Of a DNA stretch of 64,000 nucleotides, positions 21,185 through 30,966 are shown piece after piece; positions within the stretch are counted from its first letter, which is position 1, and each line of letters starts with the position of its first letter. The position numbers and the translations under genes are program-made. The DNA comes from Burkholderiales bacterium (GTDB lineage Bacteria > Pseudomonadota > Gammaproteobacteria > Burkholderiales > Burkholderiaceae_E). The notes under the pieces were generated by a model. That model was not told the DNA's origin and searched no databases. It worked only from the letters and a program-made list of their open reading frames with translations. The stretch is from positions 1 through 64,000 of the forward strand of contig JAIYCW010000023.1 of NCBI GenBank assembly GCA_027487815.1. Direction: 5' to 3'.

Positions 21185-22465
21185 ATGGCTGTTATTGAAG
21201 TCAAAGTGCCCCAACTGTCTGAGTCGGTGGCTGAAGCAACCCTGCTGCAGTGGCACAAGAAGGTCGGGCAGGCGGTGACGCGTGACGAGAATCTGATTGA
21301 TGTTGAGACCGATAAGGTCGTGCTTGAGTTGCCGGCCCCCGAAAGCGGAGTATTGGTCTCAATCGTTAAAGCGGACGGATCAACCGTTGGCTCTGGCGAA
21401 GTGATTGCGACAATCGATACAGAAGCCAAGGCGGGCGCAGCAGCGCCTGCTACGGCTTCAGCATCAGCACCAGCTCCGAGTGCGCCAGCGGCCGCACCAG
21501 CGCCGGTGGCCGCATCCTCAGGTACAGCAACGGGCGTGGCGATGCCGGCGGCTGCCAAGATTCTCGCGGAGGGCGGCTTAAGCGCGGCTCAGGTCGCGGG
21601 CAGCGGTCGTGATGGTCGGGTCACCAAGGGGGATGCACTTGCTGCGGTAGCAAGCGCAGCTAGTCCGGCGACAGCAGCTCCTGCTGCCACTACTTCCATC
21701 CCCACCGGTGTTCCAACGGCAAGCCTGCCGCAGGTCAAAGCTCCGATCGCGGTTAATCTCGAAGACCGGCCACAGCAGCGCGTTGCGATGTCACGTTTGC
21801 GTCAACGAGTCGCCGAACGCTTGCTGCAATCGCAAGCCACCAATGCCATTCTCACCACCTTCAACGAAGTGAATATGCAGCCGGTGATGGACCTGCGCAA
21901 GAAGTATCAGGAGCGTTTCGAAAAGGAGCATGGCACCCGCCTGGGATTCATGAGCTTTTTTGTAAAAGCCACCGTACACGCCCTCAAGAAGTATCCAGTA
22001 GTGAATGCTTCCGTGGATGGCAACGACATCCTGTATCACGGGTTCTTTGATATTGGCGTGGCAGTCGGCTCTCCGCGTGGCTTGGTGGTGCCCATCATCC
22101 GGAATGCTGATCAGATGACATTTGCGCAAATCGAGCAGAAGATTGGCGAATACGGCAAAAAGGCCCAGGATGGCAAGCTTGGCCTGGAAGACCTCACCGG
22201 CGGGACATTTTCGATCTCCAATGGCGGGGTATTCGGATCCATGCTTTCCACGCCAATCATTAATCCTCCGCAGTCGGCGATCCTCGGGGTGCATGCCACC
22301 AAGGATCGGGCCGTGGTGGAAAACGGTCAGATCGTGATTCGTCCGATGAATTACTTTGCGTTGTCTTACGACCATCGCATTATCGACGGACGCGAAGCGG
22401 TGTTGTTCCTGGTGTCCATCAAGGAAGCTCTGGAAGATCCGGCGCGCCTGTTGCTTGATCTATAA
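21185..22465 (+). CDS. sucB: dihydrolipoamide succinyltransferase, 2-oxoglutarate dehydrogenase E2
   Basis: 426 residues. The lipoyl domain (1-80) has the lipoylated lysine in [11 protein letters not shown] (Lys44). An Ala/Pro/Ser-rich hinge spans about 83-115, then a peripheral-subunit-binding domain ([28 protein letters not shown]). A second flexible linker leads to the catalytic domain, ending with [16 protein letters not shown], whose HxxxDG motif is the active site. ATG at 21185 lies 64 bases after sucA; an in-frame TTG two codons earlier is less likely. Confidence 0.97.
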   Translation: MAVIEVKVPQLSESVAEATLLQWHKKVGQAVTRDENLIDVETDKVVLELPAPESGVLVSIVKADGSTVGSGEVIATIDTEAKAGAAAPATASASAPAPSAPAAAPAPVAASSGTATGVAMPAAAKILAEGGLSAAQVAGSGRDGRVTKGDALAAVASAASPATAAPAATTSIPTGVPTASLPQVKAPIAVNLEDRPQQRVAMSRLRQRVAERLLQSQATNAILTTFNEVNMQPVMDLRKKYQERFEKEHGTRLGFMSFFVKATVHALKKYPVVNASVDGNDILYHGFFDIGVAVGSPRGLVVPIIRNADQMTFAQIEQKIGEYGKKAQDGKLGLEDLTGGTFSISNGGVFGSMLSTPIINPPQSAILGVHATKDRAVVENGQIVIRPMNYFALSYDHRIIDGREAVLFLVSIKEALEDPARLLLDL

Positions 22466-22474
22466 GGAGCACCC

Positions 22475-23905
22475 ATGGCTGATCAATTTGATGTAGTGGT
22501 AATTGGTGCGGGGCCGGCGGGCTACATTGCCGCCATCCGCGCCGCGCAGCTTGGCTTTAAGGTGGCGTGTGTTGAGAAATGGCGCAATCCAAAAGGCGAG
22601 CTCGCGCTCGGCGGCACCTGCTTGAATGTTGGCTGCATTCCCTCCAAGGCCTTGCTGGCTTCCAGTGAGTCTTACGACGAAGCCAAGCACCACTTGGGCG
22701 ATCACGGCATCGAGATCAAAGAGGTCGGCCTGGATATTGGCAAGATGCTGGCCCGTAAGGATGGCATCGTCAGCAAGATGACCAAGGGTATCGAGTTCTT
22801 GTTTCGCAAAAACAAGATCACCTGGCTCAAGGGGCACGGCCGCTTTACTGGCAAGCAGGGTGAGCAGTATTTGCTTGAAATCAGTGGCGAGGGCGAGCCC
22901 CAAGCCGTCTCGGCAGCCAAGGTGATCATTGCAACCGGCTCGAAGGCGCGCCACCTGCCTGGTGTAGCGGTGGACCAGACTCTTATTGCAGACAATGAAG
23001 GCGCTCTATCGTTTGAGACTGTGCCCAAGCGCCTCGGTGTAATTGGCGCGGGCGTGATTGGCCTGGAGTTGGGTTCGGTATGGCGGCGTCTTGGCGCTGA
23101 AGTTACTGTGCTCGAAGCCTTGCCCGGATTTTTGGCAGCATGCGATGAGTCAGTATCCAAGGAGGCTTGGAAGCTGTTTACCAAGCAGGGTCTGGATATT
23201 CAGCTTGGCGTCAAGATTGGTGCGATCACCCCTGGCAAGACTGGAGTGAAGATTGCCTACGATGATGCTCAAGGGGCAGCGCACACGTTGCAGGTGGATC
23301 GCCTGATTGTTTCAATCGGGCGGATTCCCAATACCGATAACCTCAATCTGGAAGCGATTGGCCTTGGCATTGATGCACGCGGCTTTATCGAGGTGGATGA
23401 TCATTGCGCGACCAAGGCACCAGGGGTATATGCCATTGGTGATGTGGTGCGCGGGCCGATGCTGGCTCACAAGGGTGAAGACGAAGGCGTGATGGTGGCC
23501 GAGATTTTGGCTGGCCAAAAGCCGCACATTGATTACAACTGCATTCCCTGGGTGATCTACACCTCGCCGGAAATCGCGTGGGTTGGCGCTACTGAGCAGC
23601 AGCTAAAAGCCAGCGGGCGCGAGTATCGGGCTGGGCAGTTTCCGTTTGCTGCCAATGGTCGGGCTCTTGGCATGAACAGCCCGGAAGGCTTTGTAAAAGT
23701 GCTGGCCGATGCGAAAACCGATGAAGTCCTGGGTGTGCATATCGTGTGCAGCGCGGCCTCTGATCTGATTGCCGAGGCAGCGGTGGCCATGGAGTTCAAG
23801 GCCTCGAGCGAAGATATCGCGCGGATTTGTCACCCGCATCCTTCGTTGAGTGAAGTGATGCGCGAGGCGGCTCTGGCTGTCGATAAGCGCGCACTGAATA
23901 TGTAG
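22475..23905 (+). CDS. lpdA: dihydrolipoyl dehydrogenase E3
   Basis: 476 residues. FAD disulfide oxidoreductase that reoxidises the lipoyl groups of the E2 subunit. FAD site VVVIGAGPAGYIAA; redox-active disulfide in GGTCLNVGCIPSK (Cys49, Cys54); NAD site GVIGAGVIGLELGSVWRRLG; AIGDVVRGPMLAHKGEDEG; and the C-terminal catalytic pair in ICHPHPSLSE. An AAGGAG ribosome site precedes the ATG. Together with sucA and sucB it forms the classic E1-E2-E3 order. Confidence 0.97.
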   Translation: MADQFDVVVIGAGPAGYIAAIRAAQLGFKVACVEKWRNPKGELALGGTCLNVGCIPSKALLASSESYDEAKHHLGDHGIEIKEVGLDIGKMLARKDGIVSKMTKGIEFLFRKNKITWLKGHGRFTGKQGEQYLLEISGEGEPQAVSAAKVIIATGSKARHLPGVAVDQTLIADNEGALSFETVPKRLGVIGAGVIGLELGSVWRRLGAEVTVLEALPGFLAACDESVSKEAWKLFTKQGLDIQLGVKIGAITPGKTGVKIAYDDAQGAAHTLQVDRLIVSIGRIPNTDNLNLEAIGLGIDARGFIEVDDHCATKAPGVYAIGDVVRGPMLAHKGEDEGVMVAEILAGQKPHIDYNCIPWVIYTSPEIAWVGATEQQLKASGREYRAGQFPFAANGRALGMNSPEGFVKVLADAKTDEVLGVHIVCSAASDLIAEAAVAMEFKASSEDIARICHPHPSLSEVMREAALAVDKRALNM

Positions 23906-23911
23906 GGGCTA

Positions 23912-25048
23912 GTGAGTGCGGCTCCCGAGCTGATTGCACCGGCCCTCGAAGGGCTGGTAGTTGAGGCATATCAGGCGGAGTTGGCGCGGCGCGGCTACAG
24001 AGCTGATACAGCGCAATGGGCGGCGATTGCACAATTGCAGTCCCTATGCGATGCACTAATCCAGTTTAAATCCGCGCGCAGCAACGCCTTCAAAAAACTC
24101 ATTCATCGTGCGGCACCACCCGGGGGGCTTTGGCTGTATGGGGGGGTGGGGCGGGGCAAAAGCTTTTTGATGGACTGCTTTTTTGCAGCCCTTCCGTATA
24201 AGCGCAAGACCCGGCTGCATTTTCATGAATTCATGCGGGCTGTGCACCGCGAGCTTGATGAGCTAAAAGGTATTGCGAACCCTTTAGTCGAAGTGGCGGC
24301 ACGAATTGCCAAGCGATATCGGGTGGTGTGTTTTGATGAGTTTCATGTTTCGGATATTGCTGATGCCATGATCCTTGAGCGGCTGATGCGCGCCTTGTTT
24401 GATCACGGTGTAGTGTTCGTCATGACTTCAAACTATCACCCCAGCGAGTTGTATCCTGATGGGTTGCATCGCGACCGTGTCTTGCCGGCGATTGATTTGA
24501 TCCTTGAGCATGTGCAGGCACTGTCGGTGGATGCTGGTCAGGACTACCGCCAATTGACGCGAGCCAGTGTCCGGGCGTTTGTGTATCCGCTGGGAGCCGG
24601 CACAGACGAGCACATGCGCGCCAGCTTTGAACGCCTTGCCGACACACGTGAAGAGGATCCGCGCCTGGATGTGGAGGGCCGGGAGCTTAAGGCCTTGCGT
24701 CGCGCAGGCGGGGTGGTCTGGTTCGATTTCAAGACGCTTTGTGGCGGGCCGCGCTCGCAAAACGATTACCTGGTGTTGGCTCAGCGGTTTCACACGGTAA
24801 TGCTGTCTGATACTCCGCGCATGAGTGCGGGGATGGCATCGGAGGCTCGCCGCTTTGTATGGCTGGTCGATGTGCTGTACGACCAAAAGATCAAGCTGAT
24901 GGTGTCAGCAGCTTGCCCGGCCGACGAGCTTTACACCGCTGGCGCCATGGCCAATGAGTTTCAACGCACCGTGAGTCGCTTGGTGGAAATGCAATCAGAA
25001 GCTTATCTTCAGGCTCCCCGGCGTGGCCAGCAGGAGCGGCTAAGTTGA
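23912..25048 (+). CDS. zapE: cell division protein ZapE (AFG1-like ATPase)
   Basis: 378 residues, normal for the family. P-loop ATPase that acts at the FtsZ ring. Walker A is GGVGRGKS at 77-84, followed by LMDCFFAALP; FHEFMRAVH; Walker B with VVCFDEFHVSDIADAM; a sensor-like VFVMTSNYHPSELYPDGLHRD (cited in two parts: MTSNYHPSELYPDG); and FDFKTLCGGPRSQNDYLVLA. It starts with GTG 7 bases after lpdA, an arrangement shared with related betaproteobacteria. The next gene starts within its stop. Confidence 0.93.
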   Translation: MSAAPELIAPALEGLVVEAYQAELARRGYRADTAQWAAIAQLQSLCDALIQFKSARSNAFKKLIHRAAPPGGLWLYGGVGRGKSFLMDCFFAALPYKRKTRLHFHEFMRAVHRELDELKGIANPLVEVAARIAKRYRVVCFDEFHVSDIADAMILERLMRALFDHGVVFVMTSNYHPSELYPDGLHRDRVLPAIDLILEHVQALSVDAGQDYRQLTRASVRAFVYPLGAGTDEHMRASFERLADTREEDPRLDVEGRELKALRRAGGVVWFDFKTLCGGPRSQNDYLVLAQRFHTVMLSDTPRMSAGMASEARRFVWLVDVLYDQKIKLMVSAACPADELYTAGAMANEFQRTVSRLVEMQSEAYLQAPRRGQQERLS

Positions 25049-25851
25049 GGGCATCACAAGCCTTGGCTTTCTGCGTGCTTGTCCTGTCGGTATGGGGCGA
25101 TCTGGGACTGGCAAGCGCCCAGGCCCCTCGTCCCGATTGGCTCGAAGCCCATGATCCCGCGACGATTATTGAGCGCGAGGCGGCGGAAAAAGCGCTCGAG
25201 CAGGTGGGACTGGTCAAGCCCAAGGTAATGCGCCAACTCCTGGTGGATGAGCGGGCTTGCTTCAACCGTTTTTTTGTCAATGCTTGCGTGGCCGAGGTAG
25301 AGACGAAGAGAAAGGATTACGAGCGCCGCTATGGAGCGATCGAGGTTCGTGCACGGCAAGTAATTCGCGATGATGACGCTGTACGCAAAAGCGAAGCCCT
25401 GGCCAGTGATATAGCACAGCGTGAGGCTGAGGCTGATTTGCGGGCTGCTGAGCAGAGGACCGCGCAACAAAGGGCAGCGCAACGTCAGACTCAGCTCGAG
25501 GAAAAACAGTCTGATCGCCAAACCCAGCTTCAATCGCTGCAAGCTGAGCAGGCTCAGCGAGAAAGTAAACGCACAGGCATGCAAGTCGATCTTGAAGAGC
25601 GTCAGGCGCAGGCCAGGCAGCGGGAGTTAGCTGCTTCGGCCAATGCGCAGGCCCGGCTGGAGCGCGAGGCAGAACACGCTAACCGACTCAAGGCTCGTGC
25701 TGGGGAAATTGCTGAGCAGCGCAGCAAAGCGCTGGCCAAGCAACAGGAACGAGACGAGGAGGCTCGCAAACAAGCAATCAAGCAGCAGGAAAAGGCAGCC
25801 AAGCGAGCTGCAAAGGTGGCCAAGGATGTGGCAGGCCAGGCAGCAAAGTAA
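25045..25851 (+). CDS. exported coiled-coil protein of unknown function
   Basis: 268 residues. It has a signal peptide (cleavage near ASAQA) and then a short conserved part containing DERACFNRFFVNACVAEVETKRKD, written here as RACFNRFF and NACVAEV; two cysteines about 9 residues apart may form a disulfide. From about 115 to the end it is almost all charged heptads rich in Glu, Gln, Arg and Ala, a long coiled coil, ending in a Lys/Ala-rich tail. Similar conserved proteins occur in Burkholderiales; no function is established. TTG at 25045 overlaps the zapE stop, so translation is coupled. Confidence 0.7.
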   Translation: MRASQALAFCVLVLSVWGDLGLASAQAPRPDWLEAHDPATIIEREAAEKALEQVGLVKPKVMRQLLVDERACFNRFFVNACVAEVETKRKDYERRYGAIEVRARQVIRDDDAVRKSEALASDIAQREAEADLRAAEQRTAQQRAAQRQTQLEEKQSDRQTQLQSLQAEQAQRESKRTGMQVDLEERQAQARQRELAASANAQARLEREAEHANRLKARAGEIAEQRSKALAKQQERDEEARKQAIKQQEKAAKRAAKVAKDVAGQAAK

Positions 25852-25885
25852 CCCCTGTTGGTGTTACTGCTTGAAGGTCGTTTCT

Positions 25886-26752
25886 CTAGGCACAGACATA
25901 ACGCATTAACGCAAGCGAGCAGTTGTCACCTTGGCCCTGAGCACGATCCCGGGCACGCTGCATCAGCGTTTCGGCGGCCTCGCGCAGATTCATTGATTCG
26001 ATAACCAAAACCAATTCACCGGCGTGAAAGTAATTCCACAACCCGTCTGAACACAATAGAAAGGTATCGCCGGTGCGAGGCTGTTCAAGATGTCCTAGGG
26101 TCGGGATTGGGCGGCGCGACGAACCGAGGGCGTTGACAAGCTGGTTGGCCGCAGGGTGGAGGCGTGCTCGCTCGGCGGGCGCCTTGCCGCTGGCAATCAG
26201 TTCCTGGGCATAGGTGTGATCAGAAGTGCAGTGAATCAGCTTGCGTTCACGAATATGGTAGATCCGGCTATCGCCGATATGGCACCAGTCCACCCGGTCG
26301 TTTTGCATGAGCACTGCGGCAAACGTGCTGTGCGGATTGGCACCGGTTGTCATTCCGGTGAGCTTCAGAACAGTGTGAACCTCATCAACCAGTGATTGAT
26401 AGAAGCTTTCCGGGCTCTCGAGCGCTGGTGCAAACTCATCAAACCGTCTGCGGCTGGTCATCATGACGTTTTCCGCGGCCATGGCCCCGCCACTCATCCC
26501 GCCCAACCCATCGGCCAACACTCCGAAGGCCAGAGAGCGTTGGCTGTCTATATTGCGCGACATCACAGCGACGCGGTCTTGCTGTTCGGTGCGATCACCC
26601 AGGTGCTGTGCCACACAGGCGTGCACTGTCAGCCGAGGAAGACCGGGGTTGCCGGCTTTCGGGCGGGGACCCAGCACCGAATTGACCGGGGCGGCCACGA
26701 GGTGCTGACCAGCCGTCTGGCTAGGCGATGAGGATGACTGTACGGCGTTCAT
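25886..26752 (-). CDS. PP2C-family serine/threonine protein phosphatase
   Basis: 288 residues. Metal-dependent phosphatase of the PP2C/Stp1 type. Metal-binding motifs are intact: DRTEQQDRV, VLADGLGGMSGG, LLCSDGLWNYF and GQGDNCSLALMRY; the HIGDSRIYHIRERKL core is also present. The first 45 residues are Ser/Pro/Ala-rich and probably disordered. No kinase or FHA partner gene lies beside it. ATG at 26752 is the first ATG that keeps the domain; longer frames upstream would run through the divergent DUF465 gene. Convergent with the coiled-coil gene, 34 bases apart. Confidence 0.9.
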   Translation of the reverse strand: MNAVQSSSSPSQTAGQHLVAAPVNSVLGPRPKAGNPGLPRLTVHACVAQHLGDRTEQQDRVAVMSRNIDSQRSLAFGVLADGLGGMSGGAMAAENVMMTSRRRFDEFAPALESPESFYQSLVDEVHTVLKLTGMTTGANPHSTFAAVLMQNDRVDWCHIGDSRIYHIRERKLIHCTSDHTYAQELIASGKAPAERARLHPAANQLVNALGSSRRPIPTLGHLEQPRTGDTFLLCSDGLWNYFHAGELVLVIESMNLREAAETLMQRARDRAQGQGDNCSLALMRYVCA

Positions 26753-26836
26753 ACTGCAGGCTATTATTCCACCCTGTTCCTTTTGCCGCAGTGCCGCCGG
26801 TCGTGCACCAGCGAGCGCTTGACCCAATAGCCCATC

Positions 26837-27034
26837 GTGGATACCGAAAACATCAAACTGCGCATCGCCGAGCTTCAACTTGAACATCGTGGTCTGGATG
26901 CTCTCATCGAATCGATATCCATGCAGGGGCAGTACAACGAGCTGCAAATGCGTCGGTTGAAAAAGCGCAAGTTGCAGATCAAGGATTCGATTGTTTTGCT
27001 TCAAATGCAATTGGTTCCGGATATCCCGGCCTAG
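26837..27034 (+). CDS. DUF465 (YdcH-like) small protein
   Basis: 65 residues, a helical hairpin. The pattern LEHRGLDALIESI ... LQMRRLKKRKLQIKDSIVLLQ is the DUF465 signature (EHxxLD, then LKKxKLxLKD). These small cytosolic proteins are widespread in proteobacteria and have no firm function. It starts with GTG, is divergent from the PP2C gene, and ends 39 bases before the helicase gene on the same strand. Confidence 0.85.
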   Translation: MDTENIKLRIAELQLEHRGLDALIESISMQGQYNELQMRRLKKRKLQIKDSIVLLQMQLVPDIPA

Positions 27035-27073
27035 GTCTTTGACCACTTCCCCTTCTTTGGCTCTACCCTTCTT

Positions 27074-29083
27074 TTGAGTTATCACGACCCCGTTCTGGCT
27101 GCGCTTTCCGAGGGCGGCCCGATTGCCAGGGCCTTGCCAGGGTTTGTTGCTCGCCAAACCCAGCAGGCCTTGGCTTTGGCCGTAGCTGACACGATTGAAG
27201 CGGCTCAAACCCTGATTGCTGAAGCTGGTACTGGCACCGGTAAAACCTTTGCCTACCTCGTACCCGCCTTGCTCAGTGGGGCGCGTGTGCTCATTGCCAC
27301 CGGTTCACGCAACTTGCAGGATCAGCTTTTTGGCAAGGACCTGCCACAAGTGTTGCGCTCGCTCGGCCTGCAGGTGCCGATTGCGATTCTCAAGGGGCGC
27401 AGCAACTATGTTTGCCACTACCATCTCGAGCGCAACCTGAACACCGGCCGTGTCGGGTCGCGCGAGGAGGCCGCCGCGTTAAGGCGTATCGGCATGTACG
27501 CCAAAATCACCCAGGTAGGAGATCGTGCGGGGCTGTCCACCGTAGCTGAAGATAGTGGCGCATGGTATCTCGCGACCTCGACTCGTGAAAACTGCCTTGG
27601 CCAGGACTGCCCGGATTACTCACGCTGCTTTGTATTCAAAGCTCGCCAGGCCGCCCAGCAAGCCGATGTGGTGGTGGTGAACCATCATTTGTTTTGCGCG
27701 GATCTTGCCCTGCGTGATGAAGGCGTTTCCGAGCTGCTTCCCACAACGCAGGCCATCATCTTTGATGAGGCGCATCAGTTACCCGAGGTCGCGACCCAGT
27801 TTTTTGGAGCGGCTCTTGCGCTGCGACAAGTGCTTGATTTTGGCCGCGATACGGTGCGTGCGGGGCAGGCTGAAGCCAAGGATTCAGCTGACTGGCTGGC
27901 TCTGTGGAGCAATTGTGAGCAGGTGATTCGGGAGGTGCGCTTGCATGCCGGGCAACCGGCGCGTCTGGATGGGCCAGCCTTGGCCGCTAAACCGACCTTA
28001 CTCCAGGCCCTGGTTGATTTGCGCAGCATGATCGGTGTGCTCGGCAGTCAGTTGGAACGCGCTCAGGATCGCGGCCGTGAGCTGGCTAGGTGTGCCTTGC
28101 GGGCCACAGAACTCGGGCAAAATCTGGACGATTGGCTGGCGGCTTTGCAGCAAGCCCAGGGGGCCGACAACATTGTTTGGGCCGAGGTGGGGCAAAGCAG
28201 TCTGACTTTGCACACGACGCCCTTGTCAGTGGCGCTAATGCTGCAACGTCATCGCGAAGAAACCCGCCGGGCATGGATTTTTTTGTCGGCAACCCTTGCG
28301 GTGGGGCCTTCGCTGGATTTGTTTGCCGGGCAAGTCGGGTGCGAGGATGCTCGCAAGGAAATTTTTGCGAGTCCCTTCGATTACCCGTCGCAGGGATTGC
28401 TCTATGTTCCGGCCGGAATGCCAGTGCCTCAAAGCGCGGAGTTTGCCCAAGCCTTGTTTGATGCAGCCTGGCCTTTGATTCAGGCCAATGCGGGGCGCTG
28501 TTTTGTGCTGTGTACGACCCTGCGCATGGTGCAAAAGTTTGCCCAGCTTTTGCGCGATCAATTGGAGATTGGGAGTGCCGATGCGGCGCACACCGAGCTG
28601 GCGGATTTGCAAGTGCTTGTGCAAGGCGAAGCGTCCAAGCCTTCGCTGATGCAGCAGTTTCGTGAGTCGGCCGCGCCTGTGTTAATCGGCAGCGCGAGTT
28701 TTTGGGAGGGCGTGGATGTTGCGGGCCAGCAGCTCAGCTTGGTAATCATCGACAAGCTGCCTTTCGCGCCTCCGGATGATCCAGTGCTTGCTGCTCGCAT
28801 GAAAGATTTGAAGGCTCGCGGTGGTGATCCGTTTCGCGAGCTGCAGCTGCCCCAGGCAGCGATGGCGCTTAAGCAAGGCGCAGGGCGGCTGATTCGTTCG
28901 GAGCGAGACCGCGGCTTGCTAATGGTGGGCGATGCCCGGCTTGCGGATAAACCCTACGGCCGCTCGCTATTGCGAAGCTTGCCGCCGTTTCAACGAACCC
29001 GCGATGCGCAGGTGGCGCTGCAATGGTGTCTGGATCAGGGGCGGCCGATCACCACATTGCCCACCAGCGACGTTTCGAGCTGA
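27074..29083 (+). CDS. yoaA: ATP-dependent DNA helicase, DinG/YoaA family (Fe-S XPD-like)
   Basis: 669 residues. Superfamily 2 helicase with Walker A AEAGTGTGKTFAYL, an Fe-S cluster region with four cysteines (VCHY, ENCLG, DCPDYSRC), DEAH box IIFDEAHQLPEV, and motif VI QGAGRLIRSERDRG. Size and motifs fit YoaA better than the longer E. coli DinG. No ATG or GTG lies between the in-frame stop at 27032 and the TTG at 27074, so TTG is the start. Its last 35 bases overlap the end of the convergent bamD gene. Confidence 0.9.
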   Translation: MSYHDPVLAALSEGGPIARALPGFVARQTQQALALAVADTIEAAQTLIAEAGTGTGKTFAYLVPALLSGARVLIATGSRNLQDQLFGKDLPQVLRSLGLQVPIAILKGRSNYVCHYHLERNLNTGRVGSREEAAALRRIGMYAKITQVGDRAGLSTVAEDSGAWYLATSTRENCLGQDCPDYSRCFVFKARQAAQQADVVVVNHHLFCADLALRDEGVSELLPTTQAIIFDEAHQLPEVATQFFGAALALRQVLDFGRDTVRAGQAEAKDSADWLALWSNCEQVIREVRLHAGQPARLDGPALAAKPTLLQALVDLRSMIGVLGSQLERAQDRGRELARCALRATELGQNLDDWLAALQQAQGADNIVWAEVGQSSLTLHTTPLSVALMLQRHREETRRAWIFLSATLAVGPSLDLFAGQVGCEDARKEIFASPFDYPSQGLLYVPAGMPVPQSAEFAQALFDAAWPLIQANAGRCFVLCTTLRMVQKFAQLLRDQLEIGSADAAHTELADLQVLVQGEASKPSLMQQFRESAAPVLIGSASFWEGVDVAGQQLSLVIIDKLPFAPPDDPVLAARMKDLKARGGDPFRELQLPQAAMALKQGAGRLIRSERDRGLLMVGDARLADKPYGRSLLRSLPPFQRTRDAQVALQWCLDQGRPITTLPTSDVSS

Positions 29084-29894
29084 GATCGAGCCCTTTGCTG
29101 GCCAGCTTGGAGTTGGGATAGTTCAGGCGCAATACCCGCTCGGTATCGGCTTTAAGATCGGTGAGCCCCAGTTTGTCATAAGCCATCATCATCAGCACCA
29201 ACGCTTCCTCAACGACTGGCACATCCTGATACTGGCGGACCACAGCCTGTGCCCGATTGGCTGATGCCACAAACGCCCCGCGCCGGAAATAGAACCTGGC
29301 GATATGCAGCTCGCCTTGCGCCATATTGTTCTTCAGGTACCGCATCCGTGCCAGGGCGTCGTCCGCATACTTGGACTGCGGCCAGCGCACGGTGATCTCA
29401 CGAAACGAATCAAATGCTTCCCGAGCGGCCCGCATGTCCCGTTCCGAGAGATCCTGATTGCCCAGGTTGGCCAAAAAGCCTTGTTGCTCATTAAAGTTGA
29501 TCAGGCCCTTGAGGTAAAACGCGTAGTCCAGTGATTCATGGTTTGGATAGAGCTTGAGGAATCGGTCAATCGCCGCGAGGGCCAATGCCCGCTCGCCGTC
29601 CCGATAATGCACATAGGCGGTGTCGATCTGTGCCTGCTGAGACCATTTGCCAAACGGATAACGGGCCTCCAGTCGCTCAAGTTGCTTCAGCGCGTTGGCC
29701 CAGTTACCCGAGCGAATCTCTTCGCGGGCATCCGCATATAATCGCTCCGGGCCCCAACTCAGGGTTGGATCGGGCGCAGCCTTTTGGGCACATCCGCCGA
29801 GCAAACATGCGAAGAGCAAAGAATAAAAAAACGGTGAAACTGAACGCCAGCCGAAGGTTGTCACGGGTGAGAGCCTGAAGTGGTCAAATGACAT
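29049..29894 (-). CDS. bamD: outer membrane assembly lipoprotein BamD
   Basis: 281 residues. Part of the BAM complex that inserts beta-barrel proteins. A signal peptide ends at LLGGCAQK, so Cys is lipidated after processing. The mature part is a set of TPR repeats: ERLYADAREEIRSGNWANAL, RYPFGKWSQQAQIDTAYVHY (each cited as a block), YPNHESLDYAFYLKG and FREITVRWPQSKYADDALAR are BamD hallmarks. ATG at 29894 shares bases with the rluD start on the other strand, an arrangement common in proteobacteria (bamD next to rluD). Confidence 0.94.
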   Translation of the reverse strand: MSFDHFRLSPVTTFGWRSVSPFFYSLLFACLLGGCAQKAAPDPTLSWGPERLYADAREEIRSGNWANALKQLERLEARYPFGKWSQQAQIDTAYVHYRDGERALALAAIDRFLKLYPNHESLDYAFYLKGLINFNEQQGFLANLGNQDLSERDMRAAREAFDSFREITVRWPQSKYADDALARMRYLKNNMAQGELHIARFYFRRGAFVASANRAQAVVRQYQDVPVVEEALVLMMMAYDKLGLTDLKADTERVLRLNYPNSKLASKGLDLSSKRRWWAMW

Positions 29895-30966
29895 GATGTC
29901 CGAGTTTAGCAAAGCCCAGGCCTCGGCCGAGCCGCAACCCTCTGAAGTTGAGCCAAGCTCAACTAAATCCGCAGTGGTAGTGCTAAGCACAACAGCGGGA
30001 ATCGGTGAGCGCCTGGATCGGTTTTTGGCGACTGCATTAAAGGCACACGGTGTTGAGGTTTCCCGCACCCAAGTGCAGCGCTGGATTGCGCTGGGCGCAG
30101 TTCAAAGGCAAGGCGCCGAGGAGCAGGTGCTGGGAGCGGCTTACCGGCTTAAGGGCATTGAACAGCTTGAAGTGGAGTGTTTGCCCCGCGAAGCCGATGA
30201 CTCGTTTGCTCCAGACCCGGTGGCGCTTGATGTAGTAGCGCAAAGTCCGGATTGGCTGGTCATCAATAAACCTGCCGGGTTGGTGATGCATCCCGGCGCC
30301 GGAAACTGGCGCAATACACTCATGAATGGCTTGTTGCATCACTATCCTGAAAGTCAGGCGCTACCGCGCGCCGGGATTGTGCATCGCCTGGACAAAGACA
30401 CTTCGGGATTGCTCGTGGTGGCAAGAACCGAAGCGGCCCGCACACATCTCATCGATCAGTTGGCTCAGCGCTCTATGGGGCGGCTTTATCTCGCCTGGTG
30501 CGCTGGATGGGTCACTGAGCACGGTAGTGCGCAAGGCTCGATCGGACGTGATCCCCGACAGCGTCTGAGAATGGCAGTGACAGCACAAGGCAAGGTCGCC
30601 CATACCGAGTGGCTCAGGTTGGCGAAATCCCGGGATGCGTCGAGCCCGGCAAGCTGGGTGGTTTGCAAACTCCATACCGGACGCACACATCAGATTCGTG
30701 TGCATTTGGCGCATGCCAATCACCCGCTACTTGGCGATGAGCTTTACCGTGGGTCGATGCATATTTTCAAACGACAGGCCCTCCATGCCTGGAACCTGCA
30801 CTTTATTGATCCAAGCGACGGCCAGCTTAGGAAGTTCGAAGCGCAAGCGCCCGTCGATTTGCAGTTGGGGCACAGCGCCGTGTTTGGTCAGGAGCTTGAA
30901 TCCATGCTGGCGGCTGCGCGCTCGGATGTTGGTATTGCCGCGACTCTGCAGGGGTGGTTGAAGTGA
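29893..30966 (+). CDS. rluD: 23S rRNA pseudouridine synthase RluD
   Basis: 357 residues. It makes pseudouridines in helix 69 of 23S rRNA. An N-terminal S4-like RNA-binding domain (GERLDRFLATALK, SRTQVQRWIALGAV) precedes the catalytic domain; the active-site Asp167 lies in HRLDKDTSGLLVVART, with KPAGLVMHPG before it and HTGRTHQIRVHLAHANHP after it. The first 35 residues are extra and variable; the starts at 29893 and 29896 are both ATG, and the true start could be a little later. Divergent from bamD and coupled to pgeF. Confidence 0.93.
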   Translation: MMSEFSKAQASAEPQPSEVEPSSTKSAVVVLSTTAGIGERLDRFLATALKAHGVEVSRTQVQRWIALGAVQRQGAEEQVLGAAYRLKGIEQLEVECLPREADDSFAPDPVALDVVAQSPDWLVINKPAGLVMHPGAGNWRNTLMNGLLHHYPESQALPRAGIVHRLDKDTSGLLVVARTEAARTHLIDQLAQRSMGRLYLAWCAGWVTEHGSAQGSIGRDPRQRLRMAVTAQGKVAHTEWLRLAKSRDASSPASWVVCKLHTGRTHQIRVHLAHANHPLLGDELYRGSMHIFKRQALHAWNLHFIDPSDGQLRKFEAQAPVDLQLGHSAVFGQELESMLAAARSDVGIAATLQGWLK

